DNA of 55,929 nucleotides from UBA9676 sp035532275 (GTDB lineage: Bacteria > Actinomycetota > Actinomycetes > Streptosporangiales > Streptosporangiaceae), in NCBI GenBank assembly GCA_035532275.1, contig DATKRG010000072.1:1-55929 (forward strand). The letters are read 5' to 3'. Every line of letters begins with the position of its first letter. Position 1 is the stretch's first letter. Below the pieces are notes generated by a model, which saw nothing but the letters and a program-made list of their open reading frames with translations, was not told where the DNA came from and did no database searches. The position numbers and the translations under genes were made by a program. Shown piece after piece: positions 28,759 through 36,884 of the stretch.

Positions 28759-29708
28759 TGCTCACGCTCGCCAGCCAGGGCCCCGCGTCCTTCTTCCCGG
28801 GGCCGGGCTGGAACCTGATCGCCGACGTCCAGGACATGCTCAGCTACGCCTTCATGCGCAACGCCTTCGCGGCGGGCACCGCCTCGGCCATCGTGGCCGG
28901 CCTGGTCGGCTACTTCGTCGTGCTGCGCGGGTCGAGTTTCGCCGCGCACGCGATCTCCCATATCGGCTTCGCCGGCGCCGCCGGGGCGCTCCTGCTCGGC
29001 ATCAACCCGATCCTGGGGGTCGGCGCCCTCAGCCTGGCGGCCAGCGCCGGGATGGGCGCGCTCGGCAAGCGCCTGCGCGGCCGGGACGCGGTGATCGGCC
29101 TGATCATGGCGGCCTCGCTGGGCCTGGGCGTGCTGTTCACCACGATGTACCAGGGCAACGCGGCGAACGCGCTGGCGTACCTGTTCGGGCAGATCTTCGG
29201 GATCAGCGCGGGGGCGGCCCAGCTGACCGTGCTGACCAGCGTGGTGGTCCTGGCCGTGCTCGCCGTCCTGTACCGGCCGCTGCTGTTCGCCTCGCTGGAC
29301 GAGGAGGTGGCGCAGGCCCGGGGAGTGCCGGTAGGCCCGCTCAGCGTCGGCTTCCTGCTGCTGATGGCGCTCGCGGTGACCGAGGCCGTCCAGGTGTCCG
29401 GGGTGCTGCTCATCTTCGCGCTGCTGATCGCGCCGGGCGCGATCGCCGAGCGGGTCACCCGGCGCCCGGCCACCGCGCTGGCGGTCTCCGGCAGCCTGGC
29501 GGTGCTGATCACCTGGGTCTCGCTGTCGCTGGCGTACTACACGCCCTACCCGGTCAGCTTCTACGTACCGGCGCTGGCCTTCGTCTGCTACCTCGGTGCC
29601 CGGCTCGCCACCGCCCGGCCCGGGCCGCACTGGCCGCTGCCCGGGCCCTGGCACGGGCCGCGCGACACCGGGGCGCGGGGCCGCCAGGCTGCTACGGTGC
29701 GGATGTGA
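28755..29708 (+). CDS. znuB: Metal ABC transporter permease (ZnuB-like)
   Basis: A 317-residue membrane subunit with eight or nine hydrophobic helices. The family hallmarks SFAAHAISHIGFAGAAGALLLG and DAVIGLIMAASLGLGVLF, plus LLIFALLIAPGAIAERVTRRP near the C-terminus, place it in the ABC-3 permeases of zinc/manganese systems. GTG 28755 (or ATG 28758) overlaps the ATPase stop. The short tail is Arg/Pro/Gly-rich, and its stop overlaps the start of the regulator gene. Confidence 0.93.
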
Positions 29709-30130
29709 GCACGCCGGCCAGGCCCGAGTGGGGCCGGGGCACCCGGGTGCGGGGAACCCGCCAGGCCGAGGCGCTGGCCTCGGTCCTGGGCAGCCTGCCC
29801 GGGTTCTGGAGCGCGCAGCAGATCCACGCCGAGCTGCGCAGCCGGGGCGAGCGGATCGGGCTCACCACCGTCTACCGGCACCTGCAGGTGCTCAGCGAGG
29901 ACGGCCGCCTCGACACGATCCGCGACGCCAGCGGCGAGACCCTGTACCGGCAGTGCCGCAACGAGGCGCACCACCATCACCTGATCTGCCGCGTCTGCGG
30001 CGCCAGCGTGGAGGTGGAGGGCCGGGCCGTGGAGCAGTGGGCGGACAAGGTGGCGGCCGAGGCTGGCTTCACCGCCGTGGACCACACGGTGGAGCTGTTC
30101 GGCCTGTGCCCACGCTGCGGCACCGCCTGA
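29705..30130 (+). CDS. zur: Fur-family metalloregulator, Zur-like
   Basis: A 141-residue repressor. The winged helix reads WSAQQIHAELRSRGERIGLTTVYRHLQVLSEDGRLD, the hinge metal site lies in EAHHHHLICRVCG, and the second CxxC is LCPRCG; together the four Cys form the structural zinc site. The GLTTVYRHL wording is shared by Zur and Fur. Translational coupling to the importer and the palindrome at 26918-26948 argue that it controls this operon as a zinc (or manganese) sensor. Start is GTG 29705, overlapping the permease stop. Confidence 0.88.
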   Translation: MSTPARPEWGRGTRVRGTRQAEALASVLGSLPGFWSAQQIHAELRSRGERIGLTTVYRHLQVLSEDGRLDTIRDASGETLYRQCRNEAHHHHLICRVCGASVEVEGRAVEQWADKVAAEAGFTAVDHTVELFGLCPRCGTA

Positions 30131-30211
30131 GCACCGCCGGACAGCCTGGGCGAACCGCGCACAGCCTGAGCAAGCCGCAGGCATGGCCTGGCCGGGCCGG
30201 GCAGCACCCGG

Positions 30212-31495
30212 TTACGGCAGGAAGCTGTACTGGGTCTGCCAGGAGGCGCCGCCGTCGGTGGTCATGACGATCCGCTGGCGCTGGATCTGGTGAGCCGGGT
30301 TGCGGTAGTCATCCGCGGTGCCGATGACCCAGCCGAGCTGCGGGGTCAGGAAGCTCGCTCCGGTCGCCTGGGTCAGGCCGGTGATGGTCGCGTGCTGGGC
30401 GATGGCCGAGCCGGACCGGGTCAGCAGATCCCAGGGCACGGTGCCGTACCCGCAGGGCGGGCACCAGCCGATGACCACCGCCGTGCCCGGGCTGATCGCC
30501 GACATCGGCCCCGGGTAGGTGCCGGGCGCCTGCTGCTTGACGCTGACACCCGGATGCGGGAAGTACTGCTCGGCGAAGAGGGGCTTCGCCCCGGACGGGC
30601 TGCCATGGAAGCCGATGACCGGGGCGTGGTTCATGGCGGCCCCGGTGCCCAGGTCGAGCGCCCAGACGTCCGGGCCGGCGCACTGCACGGTCATGGAGAA
30701 CGGCTGCCCGGCCTGGCCGGTCACGCCTGCGGTGGCCAGCGCCCAGGTCGTGCCGCCGTTCACCGTCCGGTACAGGTGGCCGTGTGCCCCGAGCCAGCCA
30801 TGCGCCGGGTCGGTGAAGCAGGCACTTTGCACATCCGCCGGTGCGTACATCCCTGTCCAGGTGCGCCCCCCGTCCCTGGTGGTCAGCAGCACGCCGCCGG
30901 TGGCCGGCACCGGCTGATAGGACGTGACAGCTCCGCCGGCGACGGCGAACCCACGCGATCCGGACACGAAGTGCACGGCGTCGATCGGCGGGCACGGCTC
31001 GGGCAGCGCCTTCCAGTGGGCGCCGCCGTCGGTGGTCGCCAGCACCGTGCTCAGGCCTACCGCCCAGCCGTCACTGGCATTGATGAAGTCCACCGAGGAC
31101 AGGCCCAGCCTGCCCCGGTCCTGGATCTGCCAGTGCGCCCCGCCGTCGCCGGTGGCAAGAACCCGGTCGCCGCCGACCACCCAGCCTTGCTGCGCGGACA
31201 CGAACTGCACCCCGGTGAGGGCTGTGCCCCGGCCGGGCTGCCGCTGGCGGCTGCCGGACGACGGGCAGGGCGCCGGCGGGCCGGGTGTGCCCCGGGCCGG
31301 GATCGACGCGAAGGGTGTCGCCGTGGCGGTGGCCACGGAGGATGCCGCCGGCGCGCCGCCCGGCCCCGTTCCGGCGCTGGCGCACCCTGCCAGCACCGGG
31401 GCCAGCACCGGGGCCAGCACCATGCAGCCCGCCGCGGCGGCCAGCCATCTGATCCGCATATCCCTAGGACGGCGGAACCGCCAGCGACGTTGCAT
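30212..31495 (-). CDS. Lipoprotein with YCF48/BNR-type beta-propeller repeats
   Basis: A 427-residue exported lipoprotein. ATG 31495 has AGGA seven bases upstream; ATG 31459 is an alternative. The basic head MQRRWRFRRPRD is followed by a hydrophobic segment ending in the lipobox VLAGC. After an Ala/Thr/Pro linker come repeated units such as GWVVGGDRVLATGDGGAHW, GWAVGLSTVLATTDGGAHW, VLLTTRDGGRTW and IVMTTDGGASW, the Asp-box (BNR/YCF48) blades of a beta-propeller. Function is unknown; such proteins often bind glycans or assist assembly outside the cell. It converges with the zur gene. Confidence 0.82.
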   Translation of the reverse strand: MQRRWRFRRPRDMRIRWLAAAAGCMVLAPVLAPVLAGCASAGTGPGGAPAASSVATATATPFASIPARGTPGPPAPCPSSGSRQRQPGRGTALTGVQFVSAQQGWVVGGDRVLATGDGGAHWQIQDRGRLGLSSVDFINASDGWAVGLSTVLATTDGGAHWKALPEPCPPIDAVHFVSGSRGFAVAGGAVTSYQPVPATGGVLLTTRDGGRTWTGMYAPADVQSACFTDPAHGWLGAHGHLYRTVNGGTTWALATAGVTGQAGQPFSMTVQCAGPDVWALDLGTGAAMNHAPVIGFHGSPSGAKPLFAEQYFPHPGVSVKQQAPGTYPGPMSAISPGTAVVIGWCPPCGYGTVPWDLLTRSGSAIAQHATITGLTQATGASFLTPQLGWVIGTADDYRNPAHQIQRQRIVMTTDGGASWQTQYSFLP

Positions 31496-31522
31496 CCGTT
31501 TTTCCTGCCAGCGCGGGCTTGC

Positions 31523-32632
31523 TCAGGGCGTCAGGCCGGTGGGCTTGTGCTCGCCGAGGGCCCAGTACTCGAACAGGCCGTACCCGACGGCCGGCTCGTG
31601 CCCGTCGCCCGCGCCGCACTCGAACGCGGCGACGGCATCGACCATGCCCCACATCCGCGCCCGGTCCGCGGGTTGCGACAGGTCGTAGGTGACCCCCTGG
31701 ACGACCAGGTCCGGCCCCTGGTACATGCCGTGCCGCCAGTCGGGCTCCAGCCCGTACCCCGTGCCGGCCATCAGCGAAACGGGCAGCAGCGGGGTGACGG
31801 CCACCTCGAACGGCCGCCCACCCGGCGGGGCGAAGGACACCACCGCCGACTCCACGTCGCGGGTCCCCGGCGTGAAGCTCGGCCGGTATTCCGGCCGGCC
31901 CAGCGGCTCGGGTGGCCGGGCCGGATCCGCCCACACCCGGACGGCCCCCTCCAGGATCCGGCTGCCCGCCGCGTCCTCCTGGACGATCGCCACGATGGCG
32001 AAGCCGCGGAACTGCATCGGCGCGTACATCCAGTAGAACTGGGCCGGGTTCTTCGCCTGGATGCCCGGATGCTCGGGCTCGCCGACCGGGCGCACCCCCC
32101 ACGAGCGGTCCCGGGAACCCCACCACACGTCCGGCGTGATCGTGGTCGTGTAGCCGCCGGCGGTGATGTGCCCGCGCCACGTCCCCGTCTGGGACAGCCG
32201 CAGCGAGTCGAACACGGCCCGCTCCTGCCAGCGGATGAAATGCCGGGGTTCCAGGTGGGCTGGCACGGCCCCCTCCCAGGTCAGGTCGAAGTCGAGGCCG
32301 AACTGGTTCGGCTCCAGGACGACCCGCAGCTTCTTGAGGCCCTCGACCACCTCCACCCGCAGCGGCCCGACGCTGGTGTCCATCCGGTCCGCGCCGAGCT
32401 CGCGCGAGGCACGCACGACCTGGTGCATGCTGCCGTGCCGCAGCAGGGCGAAGCCGTCGGCCACACCGAGGTTCGGGTACTGGCCCATGCCGATGAGCAG
32501 CATCGCCTCACCCGAGCACGGATGGCAGTTGAAGTAGTAGCGGTCGTAGAAGTTGCGGTCCGAGGTGGCCGGGTGCCGCATGACCTGCGCCGCCTGATGG
32601 ACCGGGTAGTCGTCGAGCGGGGAGAGCGTCAT
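31523..32632 (-). CDS. Conserved protein of unknown function (DUF7064/7065-like), paired with a phosphotransferase
   Basis: A 369-residue soluble protein, rich in beta-strand-like segments and aromatic residues, for example NFYDRYYFNCHPCSGEAMLLIGMGQYPNLGVADGFALLR and DVWWGSRDRSWGVRP. The latter resembles lipocalin-like proteins annotated as DUF7064/7065, which in mycobacteria often sit beside aminoglycoside-phosphotransferase-like genes. Function is not known; binding or modifying a hydrophobic metabolite is plausible. ATG 32632 overlaps the stop of the upstream phosphotransferase gene (ATGA), so the two are coupled. Confidence 0.7.
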   Translation of the reverse strand: MTLSPLDDYPVHQAAQVMRHPATSDRNFYDRYYFNCHPCSGEAMLLIGMGQYPNLGVADGFALLRHGSMHQVVRASRELGADRMDTSVGPLRVEVVEGLKKLRVVLEPNQFGLDFDLTWEGAVPAHLEPRHFIRWQERAVFDSLRLSQTGTWRGHITAGGYTTTITPDVWWGSRDRSWGVRPVGEPEHPGIQAKNPAQFYWMYAPMQFRGFAIVAIVQEDAAGSRILEGAVRVWADPARPPEPLGRPEYRPSFTPGTRDVESAVVSFAPPGGRPFEVAVTPLLPVSLMAGTGYGLEPDWRHGMYQGPDLVVQGVTYDLSQPADRARMWGMVDAVAAFECGAGDGHEPAVGYGLFEYWALGEHKPTGLTP

Positions 32633-33741
32633 CGGCGTCCCATCGGTTCCGGCACGGTCAGCTCGCCGCCGGGCGGGGGCAGGCCGAGGGTCTTGGCGAG
32701 CAGCTGGCTGGCGGTGTTGTTGTACGGGAAGTCATTGTCGGCGGGGACCAGCTCGTAGTGGACGAACAGCTGGCCAATCCTCGCCATGATCACCGTGAAC
32801 TTCAGCCCGGACAGCACCTCGTAGTAGTCCATGTGCCGCATCGCCCTGCCCGCCAGCTGCTCGTACCGCGCGATCGTCGCCGCGGCGGAGGGAAACCCGG
32901 GCAGCCGCTCCACCCCGCAGCCCTCGCCATGATGCCGGTCGATGTACAGGAACCAGGCGAGGTCCTCTTCGGGCTGCCCGAGGGCCGCCATCTCCCAGTC
33001 GAGCACCGCGGTCGGGGCGCCGCCGGAGTACATGATGTTGCCGATCCGGGCGTCGCCCCACAGCAGGACCGGCGGGTCCGGCTCGGGCGGCCGGTGCTCG
33101 TGCAGCCATCGCAGCGCGGCCTGCGCTGCGGGGACGGTGCCGTCGTATCCCCAGGCGAGGTAGTGCTGGTAGTAGCCGAGCCGCTGCTCGGTCCCGGTCG
33201 CGCCGTACCGGGGCTGGTCCACGAAGCCGAGCCCGAGCGCGTCCACGTCGAGGCCGTGCACCTGCGCCAGCACGTCGAGCCCGGCCCACCACAGCCGCTC
33301 CCTGGTCGCCGGGCTCACCTCGGTGACCCAGCCACCGGTGTGATAGGGCGGCATGTCCGTGGGCGCCTGCCCGTCCGCCCGGCTCATCACCAGGAAGGGA
33401 GCGCCGAGAACAGCCGGGTCGGGCTCGTACCAGTGCACCTGCGGCACCGCGACCGCCGTGCCGGCGAGGATCTTCAGCAGCCGGTACTGCTCGTCGAAAC
33501 GTGGCTGCGGGAAGATCTGGTGGCCGGTCGGCGCCACCTTCGCGACGTAACTGCCGCGCTGCCACCGCCCGCCGTCGTGCCATTCCGCATCGAAGATCAG
33601 GGTCTCAGCGGAGAACCCGGTGGTCGACGGGGTCTGCACGTGCGGCACCCGCACCTGGCTGGCACCGGTGAGGCGGTCAGGTAACCAGGCTTCGAGTGTC
33701 GCCCTGGTCACTTCGGGATCACGCTGGTCAGGCACCGGCAC
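32629..33741 (-). CDS. Phosphotransferase family protein (APH/FadE36-like kinase fold)
   Basis: About 370 residues with an aminoglycoside-phosphotransferase fold. Motifs are SYVAKVAPTG (ATP-binding Lys), GAPFLVMSRADG, LLWGDARIGNIMY (catalytic loop, with Trp in place of the usual His before Gly-Asp) and AVLDWEMAALGQPEEDLAWFL (metal-binding Asp). These are the features of the FadE36-like branch associated with lipid or steroid degradation rather than antibiotic resistance. GTG 33741 is preferred over GTG 33783, since GGAGG lies upstream of it only. A KstR-type palindrome lies 35 bp before this start. First gene of a two-gene operon. Confidence 0.85.
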   Translation of the reverse strand: MPVPDQRDPEVTRATLEAWLPDRLTGASQVRVPHVQTPSTTGFSAETLIFDAEWHDGGRWQRGSYVAKVAPTGHQIFPQPRFDEQYRLLKILAGTAVAVPQVHWYEPDPAVLGAPFLVMSRADGQAPTDMPPYHTGGWVTEVSPATRERLWWAGLDVLAQVHGLDVDALGLGFVDQPRYGATGTEQRLGYYQHYLAWGYDGTVPAAQAALRWLHEHRPPEPDPPVLLWGDARIGNIMYSGGAPTAVLDWEMAALGQPEEDLAWFLYIDRHHGEGCGVERLPGFPSAAATIARYEQLAGRAMRHMDYYEVLSGLKFTVIMARIGQLFVHYELVPADNDFPYNNTASQLLAKTLGLPPPGGELTVPEPMGRR

Positions 33742-33775
33742 CGGCCTCACCTCCGCGCCGAACGTTACCGGGAAG

Positions 33776-33789
33776 TGAAACACGTTCTA
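33776..33789 (-). promoter_or_regulatory. KstR-type operator TNNAACNNGTTNNA
   Basis: TAGAACGTGTTTCA on the minus strand matches exactly the published mycobacterial KstR consensus TNNAACNNGTTNNA. It lies 35-48 bp upstream of the phosphotransferase start, in a promoter position. A TetR repressor of lipid or steroid catabolism is the likely binder; none is encoded next door. Confidence 0.6.
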
Positions 33790-33837
33790 ATGCTTCATGT
33801 CCCCGCCGTCAATGGCGCATGGCGGGAGCCGGGCCGC

Positions 33838-34527
33838 TCAGCCCGGGCGGCGGAACTCCGCCAGCCAGCGGCGGCCCCACGGCGGCTGCCCGTCATCGGC
33901 CACGGACTCGATCCGGACCGGCACCAGGCCGGCCCCGGCGAACGCATCCACCTCGGCCCTGGTGACCGGCCATGGCGGCCACTGGCCAGGCTCTTCGTCG
34001 TCGCCGCGGGCCAGGGTGATCACCACAAGCGTCCCGCCCGGCGCCACCAACTCGCCGGTCCGGGCGATCGCTTCCCCGCGCGGCGGGTCGGGCAGGGCCT
34101 GGATGGTCTGGCTCTCCACGACCAGGCCGAACGCCTCCCGCCACCCGGCCGGCGGGTTCAGCACGTCGGCCACCTGGTAGTCCACGGCGGACCCGGGGAA
34201 CCGCTCCCGGGCGGCCCTGACCGCGCTGGCCGAGATGTCGAAGGCCACGACGTCGAACCCACGGCCGGCGATGTACTCCGCGTCCGTGCCGAGCCCGCAG
34301 CCGACGACGATGGCCCGCGCCCCACCTCCGTTCAGCCCCGTGGTTTCCGCCCAGCCGGTGAGGAGCCAGTGCGGCGAACCACGGTCCCAGGGGACGACCG
34401 CGGAGCCTTCCGCCGCCGCCGCGTACAGGGGCTCGAACCAGCCGGTCGGGTCGCCCGCCGCCAGCGCCTGTGCGACCAGCCGCCCCACCTGCTCCGCCGG
34501 GCCGGGCTCCGGCCGCTCCTGCGTCAT
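33838..34527 (-). CDS. Class I SAM-dependent methyltransferase, TPMT-like
   Basis: A 229-residue enzyme. After DPTGWFEPLYAAAAEG it shows VPWDRGSPHWLLTGW, a signature of the thiopurine-methyltransferase-like family, then the SAM-binding motif I AIVVGCGLGTDAEYIA, motif II VVAFDISASAVRAARERFPG and a later VVESQTIQALPDPPR. Known relatives methylate small thiols, halides or thiopurines; the substrate here is unknown. ATG 34527 begins only 44 bp from the divergent dehalogenase start, so the two promoters must overlap. Confidence 0.82.
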   Translation of the reverse strand: MTQERPEPGPAEQVGRLVAQALAAGDPTGWFEPLYAAAAEGSAVVPWDRGSPHWLLTGWAETTGLNGGGARAIVVGCGLGTDAEYIAGRGFDVVAFDISASAVRAARERFPGSAVDYQVADVLNPPAGWREAFGLVVESQTIQALPDPPRGEAIARTGELVAPGGTLVVITLARGDDEEPGQWPPWPVTRAEVDAFAGAGLVPVRIESVADDGQPPWGRRWLAEFRRPG

Positions 34528-34571
34528 GGCGCCCACGGTAGCCGCACGGCGCGGCGTGGCATCATGATCGG

Positions 34572-35477
34572 GTGCGCGTGCTTCGCACCCCCGAGGATCG
34601 CTTCGCGGACCTGCCGGGCTTCGGCTACGAGCCTCGTTATGCCAGCGTCGGCGACCTGCGGACGGCCTACGTCGAGGCCGGGCCGGCCGACGGCGAGCCG
34701 GTGCTGCTGCTGCACGGCGAGCCAAGCTGGTCGTTCCTGTACCGGACGGTGATGCCGGTGCTCGCCGATGCCGGGTTCCGGGCGATCGCCGCGGACCTGA
34801 TCGGGTTCGGGCGTTCCGACAAGCCGGCCCAGATCGACGACCACAGCTACGCGCGGCACGTGGAATGGGTCCGCGCGTTCGCCTTCGACCGGCTGGACCT
34901 GCGCGGGCTGACCCTGGTGGGGCAGGACTGGGGTGGCCTGATCGGGCTGCGGCTGGTCGCCGAGCACCCGGACCGGTTCGCCCGGGTGGTCGCCGCCAAC
35001 ACCGGGCTGCCCACCGGCGACCACCCGATGCCTGATGTCTGGCTGAGGTTCCGCGAGGTGGTGCGGACCGCCCCGGACCTGAGCGTGTCCCGGCTGGTGC
35101 AGTCCGGCTGCCAGAGCGCGCTGCCCGCGGACGTGCTCGCCGCCTACGACGCGCCGTTCCCCGACCGCAGCTACCAGGCCGGGCCGCGGGCGATGCCCGG
35201 GCTGGTGCCGACCTCACCGGACGACCCGGCCACCGCCGCCAACCGGGCGGCCTGGCAGCAGCTGGCGGCCTGGGACAAGCCGTTCCTGGTGGCGTTCAGC
35301 GACCGCGACCCGATCACCGGCGCCATGGCTCCCATCCTCCGGCGTGCCGTGCCGGGGGCGGCCGGCATCGAGCACCCGGTGATCACCGGGGCCGGCCATT
35401 TCCTGCAGGAGGACGCCGGCCAGCAGCTGGGCGAGATCATCGCCGCGTTCCTGCGCGCCCACCCGGCCGGCGGCTGA
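34572..35477 (+). CDS. Haloalkane dehalogenase (alpha/beta hydrolase, subfamily HLD-I type)
   Basis: A 301-residue hydrolase that would replace a halogen on an alkane by hydroxyl. Key residues are visible: oxyanion region LLLHGEPSWSFLYR with the Glu-Pro-x-Trp signature, nucleophile Asp in LVGQDWGGLIGLRL followed by the halide-stabilising Trp, acid Asp in VAFSDRDPITG, and His in GAGHFLQEDAGQQL. This arrangement matches HLD-I enzymes such as DhlA. Start GTG 34572 is in a short divergent gap with the methyltransferase gene. Confidence 0.9.
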   Translation: MRVLRTPEDRFADLPGFGYEPRYASVGDLRTAYVEAGPADGEPVLLLHGEPSWSFLYRTVMPVLADAGFRAIAADLIGFGRSDKPAQIDDHSYARHVEWVRAFAFDRLDLRGLTLVGQDWGGLIGLRLVAEHPDRFARVVAANTGLPTGDHPMPDVWLRFREVVRTAPDLSVSRLVQSGCQSALPADVLAAYDAPFPDRSYQAGPRAMPGLVPTSPDDPATAANRAAWQQLAAWDKPFLVAFSDRDPITGAMAPILRRAVPGAAGIEHPVITGAGHFLQEDAGQQLGEIIAAFLRAHPAGG

Positions 35478-35541
35478 CCCCGGGGCCGGCATCCGGGCCG
35501 GCCCCGCACGGGCAGGTGCCGCATGCACGTATTTTGGTGCG

Positions 35542-35916
35542 ATGGAGGAGAACCGGGCACGCCGCGTCGCCGACGCGCTCCGCGCACGCGGCATCAACGC
35601 GCACTTCGCCGAGATCGGCACCTACCAGTTCGGCGTGCGGGTCTCGCTGCCGGGCGGGCGGGTGGCCGAGTGGGACACCGACGGCACGGCCGGGCTGGAG
35701 GCCCAGGTCATGCAGGACGGCGATCTCGTCGGTTACGTGCCGGAGGTCGAGGGCTCCGAGGACTTCACCGAGGAGCAGGTGGTCGACGCCATCGCCCGGA
35801 CCGACTACGACCAGCCGGTCGCCCGCGAGCTCCCGTCCGCGCCACCGGCCGGCCCTGCCCTCGCCCCCGAAGGCGGCCTGTTCCGCCGCTTCCGCGACGG
35901 CTTCCGCTACCGCTAG
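35542..35916 (+). CDS. Small acidic hypothetical protein
   Basis: A 124-residue protein beginning MEENRARRVADALRARGINAHFAEIGTYQFGVRV. It has an alpha-beta pattern with a strand-rich middle (RVAEWDTDGTAGLEAQVMQDGDLVGYVP) and a Pro/Ala-rich tail ending in FRRFRDGFRYR. Coding potential is good (third-position GC, weak GGTG upstream of ATG 35542). I do not know its function. It lies directly before the left inverted repeat of the accessory block. Confidence 0.7.
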   Translation: MEENRARRVADALRARGINAHFAEIGTYQFGVRVSLPGGRVAEWDTDGTAGLEAQVMQDGDLVGYVPEVEGSEDFTEEQVVDAIARTDYDQPVARELPSAPPAGPALAPEGGLFRRFRDGFRYR

Positions 35917-35929
35917 CGAGAGGGACCCA

Positions 35930-35980
35930 CATGATCGTGGTGGGTTTCATGCGCCTGGGGGGTGTGTGCTGAATCCGAAA
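35930..35980 (+). repeat. Left copy of a 51-bp inverted repeat bounding an accessory block
   Basis: The sequence shares CATGATCG, TGGGTTTCATGC and GAATCCGAAA, in the same order, with the complement of 41329-41379; the full 51 bp is about three-quarters identical. Reading frames differ between copies because of offset single-base indels, so the conservation is not at protein level. It may be the end of a mobile segment. Confidence 0.7.
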
Positions 35981-36360
35981 GTACTGGGGTGGTGCCTGGT
36001 GGGGTGTGGACGGTGGGTTGTTTGGGCGGTGTCCTGCCATGGGCTGGGAGAGCGGGGGACCATACCCTGGCCAGGGAAGGGCCGGGCGCCCCAGGGGGGT
36101 GGTGCCAGGTCAGCGCGCGCCGTGAAAGCCAGCCACAAGACCGGCCAGCGGTGACGCCCGCGCTGGCCGGGCCGCCAGCGCCCGACCGGGCCACCAGCAG
36201 GCCTGGCAGCACGGCGGCCAGGACACGGGAGAGCAGCCGGACGGGGCTGCCCACCCGCCCGGGCCTGACTGATGAACAGGTCCGGGCCGAAGCACGAGCC
36301 CGCGCGGTAACACGTCCGGCGCGGCAACGGGTGACGGCGGCCGGGTCGCGGTGGCCGCGG
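35981..36360. other. Gene-free G/T-rich then GC-rich stretch
   Basis: No supported gene. The first 100 bp on the plus strand are strongly G/T-skewed (runs such as GGTGGTGCCTGGTGGGGTG), then the composition returns to normal GC-rich. Open frames here lack ribosome sites and family features. It could carry an untranslated RNA, but nothing specific is visible. Confidence 0.4.
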
Positions 36361-36621
36361 CTACAGGTGCTGGGGCCTGGATGACTGGGCCGGCCCAGGC
36401 GCACTGGCCGTTTCGGCCTGCCGCATGCGGGCCAGCAACGTGGCGGTGTCGGCGGCACTGACGATGGTGCCGCGCGGGGCCGCGAACAGCGGGAAACCCC
36501 AGAAACGCCGCGAGCCGCAGCCCCACAGCACGACCCACTGCGGGCTGGTGGCCTCGATCCGCGCGGCCTCGGCGCGCTGCTCGGGGTCGGGTGCCTCACC
36601 CGGTACGCTGCTCGTGGTCAC
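36361..36621 (-). CDS. Small conserved actinobacterial protein
   Basis: An 86-residue protein with a central segment RIEATSPQWVVLWGCGSRRFWGFPLFAAPRGTIVSAADTATLLARMRQAE. As far as I can recall, this resembles small orphan proteins found next to XRE regulators in streptomycetes and relatives; function unknown. GTG 36621 overlaps the stop of the upstream gene as GTGA, so it is the last member of a coupled three-gene operon with the DUF574 methyltransferase. Confidence 0.65.
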   Translation of the reverse strand: MTTSSVPGEAPDPEQRAEAARIEATSPQWVVLWGCGSRRFWGFPLFAAPRGTIVSAADTATLLARMRQAETASAPGPAQSSRPQHL

Positions 36622-36884
36622 TGGGTCAGGTCTGTGATGACCAGGTACGGGCGGTCCTTGGCGGCGGCCTGGCTGGTCTGCCGCCAGCACTGGGAACACA
36701 TCGGGAAAGAGCGGCCCCAGCATTCCCGCCAGTACGGGTCGTGGCCCGGTTCGCCGAACTGCCCGAACGTGACGATGACTTCGGCCAGCCGGCCTGCGTT
36801 GCGGTGCGCGCGGTCGTTGCAAAGGTGCCGGCCCTGTGGGCGCGTGAGGATGATCTCGTCACGCCCGGGGTGGGGAATGCTCAC
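36618..36884 (-). CDS. Small Cys/His-containing hypothetical protein
   Basis: An 88-residue protein starting at GTG 36884, which overlaps the methyltransferase stop (GTGA). Its sequence includes RHLCNDRAH, YWRECWGRSFPMCSQCWRQTSQ and ends PYLVITDLTQ. The spaced Cys and His residues suggest a small metal-binding fold, but this is inference. Its stop overlaps the start of the next gene, so all three proteins are probably made in a fixed ratio. Confidence 0.6.
   Translation of the reverse strand: MSIPHPGRDEIILTRPQGRHLCNDRAHRNAGRLAEVIVTFGQFGEPGHDPYWRECWGRSFPMCSQCWRQTSQAAAKDRPYLVITDLTQ

Noticed and set aside
35962..36384. A 140-residue plus-strand frame after the small acidic protein gene
   Set aside because: It has no ribosome site, is low in complexity, and its 3' end overlaps the better-supported small gene on the other strand.
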